Notes under the pieces: model-generated
The model's input: only the letters and a program-made list of their open reading frames with translations
Told to the model about the DNA's origin: nothing
The model's database searches: none
Made by a program: the position numbers and the translations under genes
In this document: in pieces, positions 25,033 to 37,208 of the stretch
How positions within the stretch are numbered: position 1 is the stretch's first letter
Layout of the letters: each line of letters starts with the position of its first letter
NCBI GenBank assembly: GCA_022601135.1
Contig: JAHZJB010000002.1
Location: 18,389 to 82,388 of the forward strand
Source: Actinomycetes bacterium
Lineage (GTDB): Bacteria; Actinomycetota; Actinomycetes; Mycobacteriales; Mycobacteriaceae
Length of the DNA: 64,000 bases
Direction: 5' to 3'

Positions 25033-27935
25033 GCGCGCCCGTCAGCGCGGCCCGCGCCGATGCGTTCCCGCCCGCCCGGGAGCCGAAACGTCCGTTCATC
25101 GCCCGAACGATCCGCGCGTTCGCGCTGCCGATCGTCCTTGGCTGGGTCTCGCTGGTGGTCGTCCTCAACGTCGTCGTGCCCCAGCTGGAAACGGTCGGGC
25201 AGCTGCGGGCAGTGTCGATGAGTCCGGACGAAGCCCCGTCGATGATCTCCCTGAAGAAGGTTGGCGAACTGTTCGACGAGGGCGACTCGGACAGCTCGGT
25301 GATGATCGTGTTCGAGGGCCAGGAGGCTCTCGGCGAGGAGGCACACGCCTGGTACGACGAGTTGGTACAACGGCTTCGGGCCGACACCATGCACGTTCAA
25401 TCGGTTCAGGACTTCTGGAGCGACCCGCTGACCGCATCGGGTTCGCAGAGTAACGACGGCAAGGCCGCCTACGTCCAGGTCAAGCTGGCCGGCAATCAGG
25501 GTGAGGCGTTGGCCAACGAATCGGTGGAATCGGTTCAGGGTGTGGTCGACAGCCTCGAGCCGCCGCCGGGGGTCGAGGCCTACGTCACCGGGCCGGCAGC
25601 GCTGGCCGCCGACCAGCACATCGCCGGCGATCGCAGCATGCGGATGATCGAGGCGACGACCTTCACCGTCATCATCATCATGTTGCTGCTGGTCTACCGT
25701 TCGATCGTCACGGTGCTGATCACGTTGGTGATGGTGGTGCTGTCGCTGACCACCGCCCGTGGCGTGGTCGCATTCCTCGGCTACCACGAGATCATCGGCC
25801 TGTCGACGTTTGCCACCAACCTGTTGGTGACGTTGGCGATCGCCGCTGCGACTGATTACGCGATCTTCCTCACCGGTCGATACCAGGAAGCGCGCAGCGC
25901 GGGCGAGGACAGGGAAAGCGCCTACTACACGATGTTCGGGACCACCGCCCACGTCGTGCTCGGCTCGGGCCTGACGATTGCAGGGGCGACGTTCTGCCTG
26001 AGTTTCACCCGGCTGCCGTACTTCCAGACGATGGGCGTACCGCTGGCGATTGGCATGTTTGTCGTGGTGCTGGCCGGGGTGGTGCTGATGACGGCGATCA
26101 TCAGCATCGTCACCAGATTCGGCACATTGTTGGAGCCCAAACGCACGATGCGGGTGCGGGGATGGCGCAAGATCGGGGCGGCGGTCGTGCGCTGGCCCGG
26201 TCCCATCCTGGTGGCGACGATCGCGCTGTCTCTGGTCGGCCTGCTCACGCTGCCGGGCTACCAAACCAACTACAACGACCGCAATTATCTACCGGCGGAT
26301 CTGCCCGCCAACGAGGGATATGCGGCGGCTGATCGGCACTTCTCCCAGGCTCGGATGAATCCCGAAATCCTGATGGTCGAAAGTGACCACGACCTGCGCA
26401 ATTCGGCGGATTTTCTGGTGATCGACAAGATCGCCAAGGCCATTTTCCGCGTCGAGGGTATTGCCCGCGTACAAGCCATCACACGACCGGATGGCAAACC
26501 GATCAAGCACACCTCGATCCCGTTCCAGATGAGCATGCAGAGCACCACGCAGCGGCTCAACGAGAAGTACACCCAAGACACCATGGAAAACATGCGGCAG
26601 CAGGCCGAACTGATGGGCAGGACCATCTCCTCCATGGAGAAGATGTCCAGCCTGACCGGCCAGATGGCGGCGGTCACCAACAACATGGTGACCAAGATGG
26701 AGGGGATGTACGTCGACATCGCCGAGTTGCGGGACAGCATCGCAAATTTCGACGATTTCTTTCGGCCGATCCGCAACTACTTCTATTGGGAGCCGCACTG
26801 TTACGACATTCCGGTGTGCTGGGCGCTGCGGTCGGTGTTCGACACCCTCGACGGCATCAACGTGATGACCGACGACTTCAAAGAGATTCTGCCGGAGATG
26901 CGCCGCCTCAACATGTTGATGCCGCAGATGGTGGCATTGATGCCCGAGATGATCGACACCATGAAGACCATGCGCACGATGATGCTGACGATGTACCAGT
27001 CGCAGAAGGGCATGCAGGATCAGATGGCGGCGATGTCGGAGGACGCCGACGCCATGGGTGAGGCATTCGACGACTCGATGAACGACGACTCGTTCTACCT
27101 GCCGCCGGAGATCTTTGAGAACGCTGACTTTCAGCGCGGCTTGGAACAGTTCCTCAGTCCGGACGGACACGCCGTGCGCTTCATCATCTCCCACCAGGGT
27201 GATCCGCTGACCACCGAGGGCATCGCGAAGATCGACAAGATCAGGACCGCGGCGGTAGAGGCCATCAAGGGCACGCCACTGGAGGGCTCCAAGGTCTATC
27301 TCGGCGGTACCGCCTCCACCTTCAAGGACATGCAGGACGGCAACAACTACGATCTGTTGATCGCCGGCATCTCGGCTCTGTGCCTGATCTTCGTGATCAT
27401 GCTGATCCTCACCCGCGCGGTAGTTGCCGCCGCGGTCATCGTTGGCACGGTGGTGGTTTCGCTGGGCGCATCGTTCGGTCTATCGGTCCTCATCTGGCAG
27501 CACATCATCGGCATCGAGCTGCACTGGATGGTGTTCGCGATGGCGGTGATTGTTCTGTTGGGCGTCGGCGCCGACTACAACCTGCTGTTGGTCTCACGGC
27601 TCAAGGAAGAGATTCATGCCGGAGTCGGTACCGGGATCATCCGTGCAATGGGTGGCAGCGGCTCGGTGGTAACCGCCGCAGGACTGGTTTTCGCGTTTAC
27701 CATGATGTCGATGGTGGTCAGTGAGTTGACCGTGATCGCGCAGGTGGGTACTACGATCGGTCTGGGTTTGTTGTTCGACACGTTGGTGGTCCGCGCCTTC
27801 ATGACCCCCTCCATCGCCGCGTTGATGGGGCCGTGGTTCTGGTGGCCGCAGCGTGTCCGGACCCGGCCCGTTCCCTCGCCGTGGCCGAAACCTGAAAGGC
27901 TGCAGGCGGCGCCGTCAGAAGGAGGAGCATCATGA
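25029..27935 (+). CDS. MmpL family RND transporter
   Basis: The product has 968 aa. ATG 25029 overlaps the mmpS stop; the track start 24627 is an in-frame artefact inside mmpS. Two RND halves are visible. Transmembrane motif [16 protein letters not shown] in helix 4 and [15 protein letters not shown] in helix 10 carry the Asp-Tyr proton-relay pairs. The second periplasmic loop is very Met-rich and helical ([20 protein letters not shown]), the coiled-coil hairpin of the MmpL4/MmpL5 group. It exports lipids or siderophores and drugs in that group; the substrate is unknown here. Confidence 0.94.
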   Translation: MSAPVSAARADAFPPAREPKRPFIARTIRAFALPIVLGWVSLVVVLNVVVPQLETVGQLRAVSMSPDEAPSMISLKKVGELFDEGDSDSSVMIVFEGQEALGEEAHAWYDELVQRLRADTMHVQSVQDFWSDPLTASGSQSNDGKAAYVQVKLAGNQGEALANESVESVQGVVDSLEPPPGVEAYVTGPAALAADQHIAGDRSMRMIEATTFTVIIIMLLLVYRSIVTVLITLVMVVLSLTTARGVVAFLGYHEIIGLSTFATNLLVTLAIAAATDYAIFLTGRYQEARSAGEDRESAYYTMFGTTAHVVLGSGLTIAGATFCLSFTRLPYFQTMGVPLAIGMFVVVLAGVVLMTAIISIVTRFGTLLEPKRTMRVRGWRKIGAAVVRWPGPILVATIALSLVGLLTLPGYQTNYNDRNYLPADLPANEGYAAADRHFSQARMNPEILMVESDHDLRNSADFLVIDKIAKAIFRVEGIARVQAITRPDGKPIKHTSIPFQMSMQSTTQRLNEKYTQDTMENMRQQAELMGRTISSMEKMSSLTGQMAAVTNNMVTKMEGMYVDIAELRDSIANFDDFFRPIRNYFYWEPHCYDIPVCWALRSVFDTLDGINVMTDDFKEILPEMRRLNMLMPQMVALMPEMIDTMKTMRTMMLTMYQSQKGMQDQMAAMSEDADAMGEAFDDSMNDDSFYLPPEIFENADFQRGLEQFLSPDGHAVRFIISHQGDPLTTEGIAKIDKIRTAAVEAIKGTPLEGSKVYLGGTASTFKDMQDGNNYDLLIAGISALCLIFVIMLILTRAVVAAAVIVGTVVVSLGASFGLSVLIWQHIIGIELHWMVFAMAVIVLLGVGADYNLLLVSRLKEEIHAGVGTGIIRAMGGSGSVVTAAGLVFAFTMMSMVVSELTVIAQVGTTIGLGLLFDTLVVRAFMTPSIAALMGPWFWWPQRVRTRPVPSPWPKPERLQAAPSEGGAS

Positions 27936-28261
27936 AGCTGGCCATGATGGGCGTAGCCACAGTGGCCGCGCTGGTGGCGTTCGCAACTCCGGCCGCAGCC
28001 GACCCCGATTCGGCGTTCGCCGAAGAGTTGCACACCTACGGCATCTACGGTCAGCGGGATTACAACGCCTGGATCGGGAAGATCACCTGCAAACGCCTGA
28101 CCAGAGGCGTCGACCAGAACGCCTACCAATCGGCCGATTTCGTGCACCGCAACCTCGACAAGGGCAGCACCACCGAGCAGGCGTGGCAGTTCCTGGCCGC
28201 CGGGTTGCGCACATACTGCCCCGACAAGCTGCCGATTCTGGCCAACATGGCGCAACAGTGA
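27932..28261 (+). CDS. secreted DUF732 protein
   Basis: The product has 109 aa. ATG 27932 overlaps the mmpL stop (ATGA), and GGAGGAG precedes it. A signal peptide ([18 protein letters not shown]) is followed by [15 protein letters not shown] and a Cys pair (KITCKRL, RTYCPD), typical of DUF732. These small helical secreted proteins are abundant in mycobacteria and have no settled function. Coupling to mmpL suggests a periplasmic accessory for the transported lipid. Confidence 0.88.
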   Translation: MKLAMMGVATVAALVAFATPAAADPDSAFAEELHTYGIYGQRDYNAWIGKITCKRLTRGVDQNAYQSADFVHRNLDKGSTTEQAWQFLAAGLRTYCPDKLPILANMAQQ

Positions 28262-28275
28262 ACATGAGGAGTGAG

Positions 28276-28728
28276 ATGCTGTCTGCAATGGTGCGTGCCG
28301 CTGGCGCGGCGGTGGCGGCGTTCAGCGCGATCACGATGACCCTACCGGCGGTCGCTATCGCCGATGCCACCGACGACTATCCGATTCCCAACCGAATGTT
28401 GAAGACCACCTGCACCGCAGAACAAATCATGGCCGCGGCAAGGGATGTTGCGCCGGTGTACTACGAGCGCTACATGATCGACTACAACAACAAGACACCC
28501 GACATCCAACAGGCTGTCCAGGATCGAATCCACTGGTTCTACTCGATGGACTTCGCCGGTCGCAGGGCGTACTCGGAGGAGATCGCCACGAACATCTACG
28601 GCGAACCTCTGGCATTCAGATGGCCGAACTGGGCCAAATTGTTCTTCAACAACAAGGGTGTGGCGGCCCACACCACCGACGTCTGCTCCCAGTACCCGCC
28701 GCGCGACATGTCCGTCTGGGTCTGGTAG
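28276..28728 (+). CDS. secreted DUF5078-type protein
   Basis: The product has 150 aa from ATG 28276, which has AGGAG 4 nt upstream; the in-frame ATG 28264 is an alternative. The signal peptide ends near AVAIA|DATDDY. The mature part has two Cys (KTTCTAEQIMAAARDV, DVCSQYP) and aromatic-rich helices (RYMIDYNNKTPDIQQAV, WFYSMDFAGRRAYSEE), as in the DUF5078/Rv family of secreted mycobacterial proteins. It is 14 bp after the DUF732 gene, in the mmpS-mmpL operon. Confidence 0.8.
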   Translation: MLSAMVRAAGAAVAAFSAITMTLPAVAIADATDDYPIPNRMLKTTCTAEQIMAAARDVAPVYYERYMIDYNNKTPDIQQAVQDRIHWFYSMDFAGRRAYSEEIATNIYGEPLAFRWPNWAKLFFNNKGVAAHTTDVCSQYPPRDMSVWVW

Positions 28729-28733
28729 TCACC

Positions 28734-29366
28734 GTGCCCACCCTGAGATCCTTGAACTCGGCGGTCACCCGGTTCTGGAGCTTCGCGGCGCCCGTCTACG
28801 ATGCGAAAGCGCTTCAGCGCTGGGTTTATCGTCCCGCGCAGGACGAGATGGTCTTGCTGCTCGCGGCTCATGGCTCCCGCCGGGTAGCCGATATCGCCTG
28901 TGGTACTGGGATTCTGGCTGCCCGCATCGCAAGCGAGGTGGAGTGCGAGGCGGTCTACGGTGTCGATTTCTCCGAGGGCATGCTGGCTCAAGCGAGAGGA
29001 AGATCCGCTGAGGTGCAGTGGATGTCCGCGCCCGCTGAGCAGTTACCTTTTGGCGACGGGAGCCTGGATGCGGTAGTGACCACGTCCGCGTTCCACTTCT
29101 TCAACCAGCCTGCCGCGCTCCGGGAGTTCCACCGGGTGCTCGCGCCCGGGGGCCTGGCTGCTGTGGCGACATTTACTCCCTACCAACCGCTTCCGTTAGA
29201 GTGGCTGTCGGCCAGTCGGTTCAACCCCGCCCACAGTCCGTCGCCGGCGGCGCTGCGCGGCCTTTTCTCCGATGCCGGGTTCAGACTCGAGGACCAGCAC
29301 CGGGTGCGCCGACCGGCCTGGACTCGATTCCTCTCCGACCTGATCACGGTCGGCATCAAACCCTGA
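28734..29366 (+). CDS. SAM-dependent methyltransferase (UbiE/COQ5-like)
   Basis: The product has 210 aa from GTG 28734, only 5 bp after the DUF5078 stop; the track start 28620 lies inside that gene. Motif I VADIACGTGILAARIA, an acidic GVDFSEGML, motif II LDAVVTTSAFHFF and motif III EFHRVLAPGGLAAVATF are all present (Methyltransf_11). It is probably the last gene of the mmpS-mmpL operon and could modify the lipid that the MmpL exports. Confidence 0.87.
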   Translation: MPTLRSLNSAVTRFWSFAAPVYDAKALQRWVYRPAQDEMVLLLAAHGSRRVADIACGTGILAARIASEVECEAVYGVDFSEGMLAQARGRSAEVQWMSAPAEQLPFGDGSLDAVVTTSAFHFFNQPAALREFHRVLAPGGLAAVATFTPYQPLPLEWLSASRFNPAHSPSPAALRGLFSDAGFRLEDQHRVRRPAWTRFLSDLITVGIKP

Positions 29367-29431
29367 GCGAGGAGCCCCGCCCAGCGAACGCTGTTGCCGA
29401 TGCTGTCAGGTCGAGAATCAATCGTGTCTGT

Positions 29432-30295
29432 TCAGGGCAATGCAACCAGAGCATCGACCACGTCTGCGATGTCCGGTTCGGGCGCTGCCGCCGGGGTCGA
29501 ATCGGTCACCCCGGGGACAGGTCCAGCCGCCGGGAAGGCGCCGGAAAGGTGCGGTACAGCGGTAGGTGCCGGGATCGGATTCGCTGCGGTCGGGGCGACG
29601 GCACGCACCGGGACATAGGTCTGTACCGCTGCTGTCGACGGCGACTCGACGGAGGACGGAGTCTCGACCACCTTGTGCGCCCGCGCGACGGCGGCACCGG
29701 AGGGCACGGGAACCGTCGCCCAGCCGGCCCCGGACGGGACGTTGCCCTCCGCCGTCACCGACGGAGGGTGAAACTGCGGTGCCGCACCGGCGGACAGGCA
29801 CACTATTCCGAGGGCGACGGCCGCGGCGACTCCGAGCCCAGCCGACACAAGCCGCCGACGGGAAAGCCTGCCGCGCGCGGAGAATCGCTGCGTAACCGGG
29901 GCCGAGACTGCCTCGCTCGGCCCGGCGATCGCCATCGCGGCGCCGTACGCCAGTGCCAACCGCGGCGCGATGCTCGTTTTCTCCGGGTCTATCAAGACCT
30001 TAGTGGCGCAGGCCATCGGCACGGGTTGGATGTCGCCGAAGCCCAGCCGCCGCAGCCGCGTCCGAAGCAGTAGTCCTTCCCTCCCGGCCTCGGCCGTCCA
30101 GGTGATGCGGACCCGATCGATGTCGAAACCGCAGGCCGTCGCAATGGCGTGTGCGCTTCTCGCCGCGCTGTCGGCAATCTCGGAATCACCGTGCCACTCC
30201 AGTGCGTCATGGTCGATAACGGTGCCGTCGGTGGCGTCCACCAGCGCCCATGCGACATCGTCGGATGTCAGCGACAACCCGAGTACGGTGTGCAC
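29432..30295 (-). CDS. DUF7159-like protein: ASKHA-type N-domain, one TM, proline-rich tail (paralogue 1)
   Basis: The product has 287 aa from GTG 30295. The N-terminal 110 residues begin HTVLGLSLTSDDVAWALVDATDG, the phosphate-1-like opening of an actin/hexokinase-type (ASKHA) fold, and include VRITWTAEAGREG. A single hydrophobic helix (LVSAGLGVAAAVALGIVCL) near residue 155 is followed by a Pro/Ala/Val-rich extracellular tail. It is paralogous to the protein at 32009-33004. The function is unknown, and the domain name is from memory. Confidence 0.75.
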   Translation of the reverse strand: MHTVLGLSLTSDDVAWALVDATDGTVIDHDALEWHGDSEIADSAARSAHAIATACGFDIDRVRITWTAEAGREGLLLRTRLRRLGFGDIQPVPMACATKVLIDPEKTSIAPRLALAYGAAMAIAGPSEAVSAPVTQRFSARGRLSRRRLVSAGLGVAAAVALGIVCLSAGAAPQFHPPSVTAEGNVPSGAGWATVPVPSGAAVARAHKVVETPSSVESPSTAAVQTYVPVRAVAPTAANPIPAPTAVPHLSGAFPAAGPVPGVTDSTPAAAPEPDIADVVDALVALP

Positions 30296-30459
30296 TGCGA
30301 TCCCCTTCCCGGCTGTGAACGGCTGTGTGGGATCTATCGAATGTTGCGGGTTTGGTGTTACAACGCCACACCCCTGGAAGACATATTGGCCAGCCGACAG
30401 AACCTGCTCTTGTCATCCCAGTTATGTCGTTGTAAACCAACAGTTTTCCAGCCCCGAAT

Positions 30460-30490
30460 GCAACGTTGCGCCAACTCGGTGCGGCATAGT
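30460..30490 (+). promoter_or_regulatory. palindrome and putative promoter region of the permease gene
   Basis: A perfect 10-bp palindrome GCAACGTTGC (30460-30469) lies 15-17 bp before a TAGTGT that fits TANNNT. The 229-bp divergent region between the paralogue-1 gene and the permease holds nothing else I can name. Confidence 0.3.
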
Positions 30491-30524
30491 GTGAGGAGCA
30501 TACCGTCGAACGGAGTCTTCTCCC

Positions 30525-31967
30525 ATGAGTAGCGACCGACATTCCATCCACGCCGCGCGCGGTGTCGAAGAGCATCGGGAATCGGACGCCTATCTGCAGA
30601 AGCGGCAACTCAAGAGGGGTACTGCGGGCTGGGTTCTGCTGGCCAGTCTCGGCGTCGGCTACGTCATCTCAGGCGACTATTCGGGGTGGAACTTCGGCCT
30701 GGCGCAGGGCGGTTTCGGTGGACTTGTGATCGCCGCGGTGGTGATCGCCGGGATGTACCTGGCCCTGGTGCTCGGCATGGCCGAGCTGTCCTCGGCGCTT
30801 CCGGCGGCCGGCGGCGGATACACGTTCGCCCGACGAGCTCTCGGGCCCTGGGGTGGTTTCGCGACCGGTACGGCGATCCTGATCGAGTACGCTATCGCGC
30901 CCGCCGCCATCGCGACATTCATCGGCGCCTATGTCGAATCCCTGAATCTATTTGGGATACAGGACGGGTGGTGGATCTATCTTGTCGTGTATGCGGTCTT
31001 CATCGGCATACATCTGTCCGGTGTGGGCGAGGCGTTGAAGGTGATGTTCGCGATCACCGGTATCGCCCTGGTCGGGCTGGCGATCTTCGCCATAGCCGCC
31101 ATCGGCCGGTTCGAACCGTCGAACCTCACTGATATCGCGGTGGACGACGGTGCGGTAGGGGCCTCGGCGTTCCTGCCGTTCGGTGTGCTCGGCATCTGGG
31201 CGGCGATCCCCTTCGCGATCTGGTTCTTCCTGGCGATCGAGGGTGTTCCGCTAGCGGCCGAAGAGGCGGCGAACCCGGAGCGCAATGTGCCGCGGGGCAT
31301 CATCGCCGCCATGGCCGTGCTGCTGATCACCTGTACAACGGTGCTCATACTGACCACCGGGGCCGGCGGCGCGGCGGAAATGTCGGACTCAGGCAACCCG
31401 CTTGTCGAGGCCTTGGGCGGCAGCGCCATGGCGAAGGTGGTCAACTACATCGGGCTGGCCGGGCTGATCGCCAGCTTCTTCTCGATAATCTATGCCTACT
31501 CCCGGCAGCTTTTCGCACTGTCGCGGGCCGGTTACCTGCCCACCGTGCTCTCGGTGACGAACTCCCGCAAGGCGCCGACGCTGGCGCTGGTGGTACCGGG
31601 GATCATCGGCTTCCTGTTGTCGTTGACCGGCCGCGGAGCCCTGCTACTGAACATGGCGGTGTTCGGTGCGGCGCTCAGCTACGTGCTGATGATGGTCAGC
31701 CACATCGTGCTGCGTCGGCGCGAACCCGATATGCCCCGGCCGTACCGCACCCCCGGCGGCGTCTTCACCACCGGCTTCGCACTCCTGGTGGCGATTTTGG
31801 CTGTCATCGCAACGTTCCTGGTCGACAGTCTTGCCGCCTTGTGGTGCCTGATCGTGTTCGCCGCCTTCATGGCCTATTTCGGGTTATACAGCCGACACCG
31901 ATTGGTGGCCAACTCCCCCGATGAAGAGTTCGCCGCCCTCGCTGCAGCCGAGGATGATTTGAGGTGA
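30525..31967 (+). CDS. APC-family amino acid/ethanolamine permease
   Basis: The product has 480 aa with about 12 membrane helices. After a charged N-terminus (LQKRQLKRGTAGWVLLASLGVGYVISGDYSGWNFGL) comes the APC core, including AELSSALPAAGGGYTFARRALGPWGG and IEGVPLAAEEAANPERNVPRG. These stretches match the ethanolamine permease (EAT) subfamily more than general amino acid permeases. It would import ethanolamine or a related amine by proton symport. Ethanolamine ammonia-lyase genes are not in this window, so the substrate is inferred from sequence only. Two paralogous membrane-anchored proteins flank it. Confidence 0.87.
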   Translation: MSSDRHSIHAARGVEEHRESDAYLQKRQLKRGTAGWVLLASLGVGYVISGDYSGWNFGLAQGGFGGLVIAAVVIAGMYLALVLGMAELSSALPAAGGGYTFARRALGPWGGFATGTAILIEYAIAPAAIATFIGAYVESLNLFGIQDGWWIYLVVYAVFIGIHLSGVGEALKVMFAITGIALVGLAIFAIAAIGRFEPSNLTDIAVDDGAVGASAFLPFGVLGIWAAIPFAIWFFLAIEGVPLAAEEAANPERNVPRGIIAAMAVLLITCTTVLILTTGAGGAAEMSDSGNPLVEALGGSAMAKVVNYIGLAGLIASFFSIIYAYSRQLFALSRAGYLPTVLSVTNSRKAPTLALVVPGIIGFLLSLTGRGALLLNMAVFGAALSYVLMMVSHIVLRRREPDMPRPYRTPGGVFTTGFALLVAILAVIATFLVDSLAALWCLIVFAAFMAYFGLYSRHRLVANSPDEEFAALAAAEDDLR

Positions 31968-32008
31968 GGTAATCGGTTGCCCACGGTGGATCCCAGGCTG
32001 CCCGGCGA

Positions 32009-33004
32009 TCAGGGTAGGCCGCCGAAAAGGCTGGAAAGCACCGGCGGGAGCGGTGCGGGTGGAAGCGGTGCCGGCGGGACGGCGCCCGGGGGCGCGACGG
32101 CCCATGGCTGTTGGGCGGGGACAGTGGCCGGGACCACGAGCGGAGGTGCGGCGCTGACTAGACCCGGGCGGCTGAGGTGCTGCGCGGCGGGCAGGTGGGG
32201 TACCCCGACAGTGGTCGGAAGTGATTCCGGCACAGTCGAATCCAAGTAGACTTCGGTGGTGAACCCCGGTGCGGCAACAGTTTCGGGCTGGGCCACCGCG
32301 GTTGCCGGCGACCGCGCGGCGACCGGTTCCGATACCGACGACGGCGCAGTGCTCGTGGGGGGCTTGGCCACGGCGGTCGGGACGGTGAGCGGGGGCCGGG
32401 CTTCGGCCTGCGGGGGTGGGGCTGAAGCCGGTGCCGGACCGAGCTGCGGCCCCGCTTGGGCGTTGGGTTCGGCTGCTGGAGTATACGAACCCTCGGGTGT
32501 CGAGTGGTTCCCGAATCCGTACAGGCCGACCCCGGCGGCCGCGGCCACGGCTGCGGCCGCACCCGATGCGGCGGCGACCCGAACGGGGATCCGGGCGGCG
32601 AGCCGCGAGATTACGCCGGCGGTCTCGTCGGCGTCGGGGCCGGAGCGCGCCGCCCCGTAGGCCAAGGTGAGGTATGGGGCCAGATGGCGGGCCGTCTTGT
32701 TGCGGCCTGCGAGCGCCGCTTCCTCAGGCACGGTCTCCACCGTCTCGAACCCGAACAACCGCAATTTGGTCCTCAGCCGGGTGCCGTGGTGGTGAGCATC
32801 GTCGGTCCAGGTCAGCCGAATGCCCTCGATGTCGTGCTCGGTGTGCGCATCGAAGGCCTGCACGCTGCGGGCGGCCGCTCTGGCTATCTCCTGCGCAGAA
32901 TCGGGCGCAACAGCCTCTTCGGCCAGGATCGAGCCGTCCGCGGTGTCGACCAGCGCCCAGGCGGCACTGGACTCCGTGAGTGAGAGACCGAGTACGAAAC
33001 GCAT
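32009..33004 (-). CDS. DUF7159-like protein: ASKHA-type N-domain, one TM, long proline-rich tail (paralogue 2)
   Basis: The product has 331 aa from ATG 33004. The N-terminus RFVLGLSLTESSAAWALVDTADG aligns closely with paralogue 1. The domain continues with IRLTWTDDAHHHGTRLRTKL and ends near residue 125 at LTLAYGAAR. A short Ala/Val-rich helix (VRVAAASGAAAAVAAAAGV) separates it from a 150-residue Pro/Ala/Val tail. The layout is a cytoplasmic ATPase-like or pseudo-ATPase sensor with an external tail. It converges on the permease gene. Confidence 0.75.
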   Translation of the reverse strand: MRFVLGLSLTESSAAWALVDTADGSILAEEAVAPDSAQEIARAAARSVQAFDAHTEHDIEGIRLTWTDDAHHHGTRLRTKLRLFGFETVETVPEEAALAGRNKTARHLAPYLTLAYGAARSGPDADETAGVISRLAARIPVRVAAASGAAAAVAAAAGVGLYGFGNHSTPEGSYTPAAEPNAQAGPQLGPAPASAPPPQAEARPPLTVPTAVAKPPTSTAPSSVSEPVAARSPATAVAQPETVAAPGFTTEVYLDSTVPESLPTTVGVPHLPAAQHLSRPGLVSAAPPLVVPATVPAQQPWAVAPPGAVPPAPLPPAPLPPVLSSLFGGLP

Positions 33005-33143
33005 GTAACTACTCCCAGACGACGACAGCCGGTACCTGCCCTATCGGCAGGTCGTCGTCGGATGTTACGCACGTCACAAGTTGTTCGGCCCGGTACTCGT
33101 GATAAAGGGCCCGCAGGGGTGTGGGGCGCCGGTTGGGGACGTC

Positions 33144-35381
<2,238 letters not shown>

Positions 35382-35620
35382 GTGGTTCTCCCGGCGTCAG
35401 TTTCGGTCATCTTCAAAGGAGCGCCACGCAAGTATCGCGCCCACCGCACCTTCTGGCGCAGCCTACCCAACCGTTGCGCTGAGGTGATCGGTCAGTGTGC
35501 CGGCCGTCGGCTACGCGGCGGTCACGGTTCAGGCAGCACGCGGCGAGTCGTGCCCGAGGAGACCGCGCCGGTCGCTACATTCACGCCCATCGAGGAACGT
35601 CGGCCGGAAAGAGGAGCGAG

Positions 35621-36463
35621 ATGACCCACAGGACAAGGTCCCGAATTGCGGGCCCCCTGCAGTGCGGTGCGGCCGGGCTGTGGCTCGTCCTCGTCGGGGC
35701 CGGCTGCTCGGTACCTGCGACGGAGGGTGCGACGAACGCCGCTCAAGCCGAGCAATCGGTGACGGGCACGCTCGAGAAATGGCGGGAAGCGGTGTGCCGC
35801 GACGACCTCGAAACCGACTCTGGCACCCGCCACGTCATCAACGGGAGCGCGTGCGTTCCGCAAGACGGCGATGGAATCGTGAACTTCGACCATTTCGAAT
35901 CTGCGTCGTCGATGGACTCGGTCCTGTCCTGGGCTCCCTCCGCCCACGTCGCGAAAACCGTTGTGGACGGGCGTCCATTGGCGATCTGGACATCGACCGA
36001 CGACATCGGTGACCTCGATCCGCTCAAAGGATTCGGCTTCAGCCTGGCTTCCTTCCAGGCTCCGAGTCTGGCGCGTCCCACCGAGGAGCTACCGGCGGTG
36101 GTGCCGTCCGGTGATGCGGTGACGATCCCGCCGAATCAGTACGGCTACGTTGTCGTTCAAACCGCCGGCGGAGACACCCAGTGCATCGTGGAAACCACGT
36201 TCATCGGGTGTCAGACCGACGGAACGAAGTGGCAGCAGCACCCCGATGGCAGCGGGCCGTATCACGGCGTGCGCATCAACACCGATGGGACGGGCTCGTG
36301 GGTCGACGGCAACCTCGGCGCCGCCGCACCCACGACGCTGACCAATCAGACCTACCGGGCGCAGGGCTGGACCATCGTGTCGAGTCCGTCCGGGATGCGT
36401 TTCACCAACGACACGACGGGTCACGGCGCGCTGGTCAGCATAGCGGGCGTCTACCCGTTCTGA
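35621..36463 (+). CDS. lipoprotein of unknown function
   Basis: The product has 280 aa from ATG 35621 with GAGGAG upstream. The signal ends in a lipobox-like LVGAGC with Cys29 as the predicted lipid anchor. The first domain (VTGTLEKWREAVCRDDLETDSG to about residue 150) and the second (IPPNQYGYVVVQTAGGDTQCIVETTFIGCQTDG) each carry Cys residues. The second looks like a small secreted beta domain repeated across mycobacterial proteins. No catalytic residue set is recognisable. Confidence 0.78.
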   Translation: MTHRTRSRIAGPLQCGAAGLWLVLVGAGCSVPATEGATNAAQAEQSVTGTLEKWREAVCRDDLETDSGTRHVINGSACVPQDGDGIVNFDHFESASSMDSVLSWAPSAHVAKTVVDGRPLAIWTSTDDIGDLDPLKGFGFSLASFQAPSLARPTEELPAVVPSGDAVTIPPNQYGYVVVQTAGGDTQCIVETTFIGCQTDGTKWQQHPDGSGPYHGVRINTDGTGSWVDGNLGAAAPTTLTNQTYRAQGWTIVSSPSGMRFTNDTTGHGALVSIAGVYPF

Positions 36464-36533
36464 GGATCTCAGTCGACAGCCGGGGGCGCGCGAGATAGCG
36501 AAGATTCCCCTATGCGTTCCACGCGACACTAAG

Positions 36534-37205
36534 GTGCTGTCCGTGGGCAGAAATATGTTGGCCAACGATCGCGGCCGCTGGCTGGCTGTTGCCGTCTCGC
36601 TGGTCGTTTCTGCCGCCATGCTGCACGCCCAGAGTGCAGAGTCGCCGCACGCGGCTGGCAATGCGGCAGAATCGGCGGCAGATCAGCGCTCCGGGCCGCC
36701 GCAGGCCGGCGCGCCGGACGTGCCAACTCCGACCCAGGCCGAATTGCTGGCGGCCAGTATCCCGGTCGATCCCCAGGTGTTTGACTTGGCATTGCCGGCC
36801 GGTGTCGCGCCGGAGTCGGGGCTGCAGGTCAAGACCATCTGGGCAGCACGCGCCATCAGCATGATGTTCCCGGAGATCACCACCATCGGCGGGTTTCGGC
36901 AGGACCCACTACCGTGGCACCCCAACGGGTTGGCCATCGACGTGATGATTCCCAACCACGGGTCCGAGGAAGGAATCGAGCTCGGCAACCAGATAGCCGG
37001 GCTGGCGCTGGCGAATGCCCAGCGCTGGGGTGTACTTCACGTAATTTGGCGGCAGGGGCTCTACCCGGGCATCGGCGCGCCGAGCTGGACTGCGGATTAC
37101 GGGAACGAAACCGCCAACCACTTCGACCATGTCCATATCGCCACCAACGGCGGCGGGTATCCCACCGGGAATGAAACCTACTACCTCGGATCCATGGAGT
37201 CTTAG
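36534..37205 (+). CDS. secreted M15-like (D-Ala-D-Ala carboxypeptidase fold) protein
   Basis: The product has 223 aa from GTG 36534, or 220 aa from GTG 36543; a TAAGGT at 36530 would place a leaderless start at 36543. A signal peptide (WLAVAVSLVVSAAMLHA) is followed by a low-complexity linker. The C-terminal domain has WHPNGLAIDVMIPN and HFDHVHIATN, matching the zinc-binding His-Asp-His pattern of M15-type peptidases and related VldE C-terminal domains. It may cleave peptidoglycan stem peptides in the periplasm. The activity is not proven by sequence. Confidence 0.75.
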   Translation: MLSVGRNMLANDRGRWLAVAVSLVVSAAMLHAQSAESPHAAGNAAESAADQRSGPPQAGAPDVPTPTQAELLAASIPVDPQVFDLALPAGVAPESGLQVKTIWAARAISMMFPEITTIGGFRQDPLPWHPNGLAIDVMIPNHGSEEGIELGNQIAGLALANAQRWGVLHVIWRQGLYPGIGAPSWTADYGNETANHFDHVHIATNGGGYPTGNETYYLGSMES

Positions 37206-37208
37206 CGC

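Noticed and set aside
24813-27194. Antisense ORFs opposite mmpL (483 aa and 301 aa)
   Set aside because: They are shadow frames opposite a well-supported RND transporter and have no recognisable domain.
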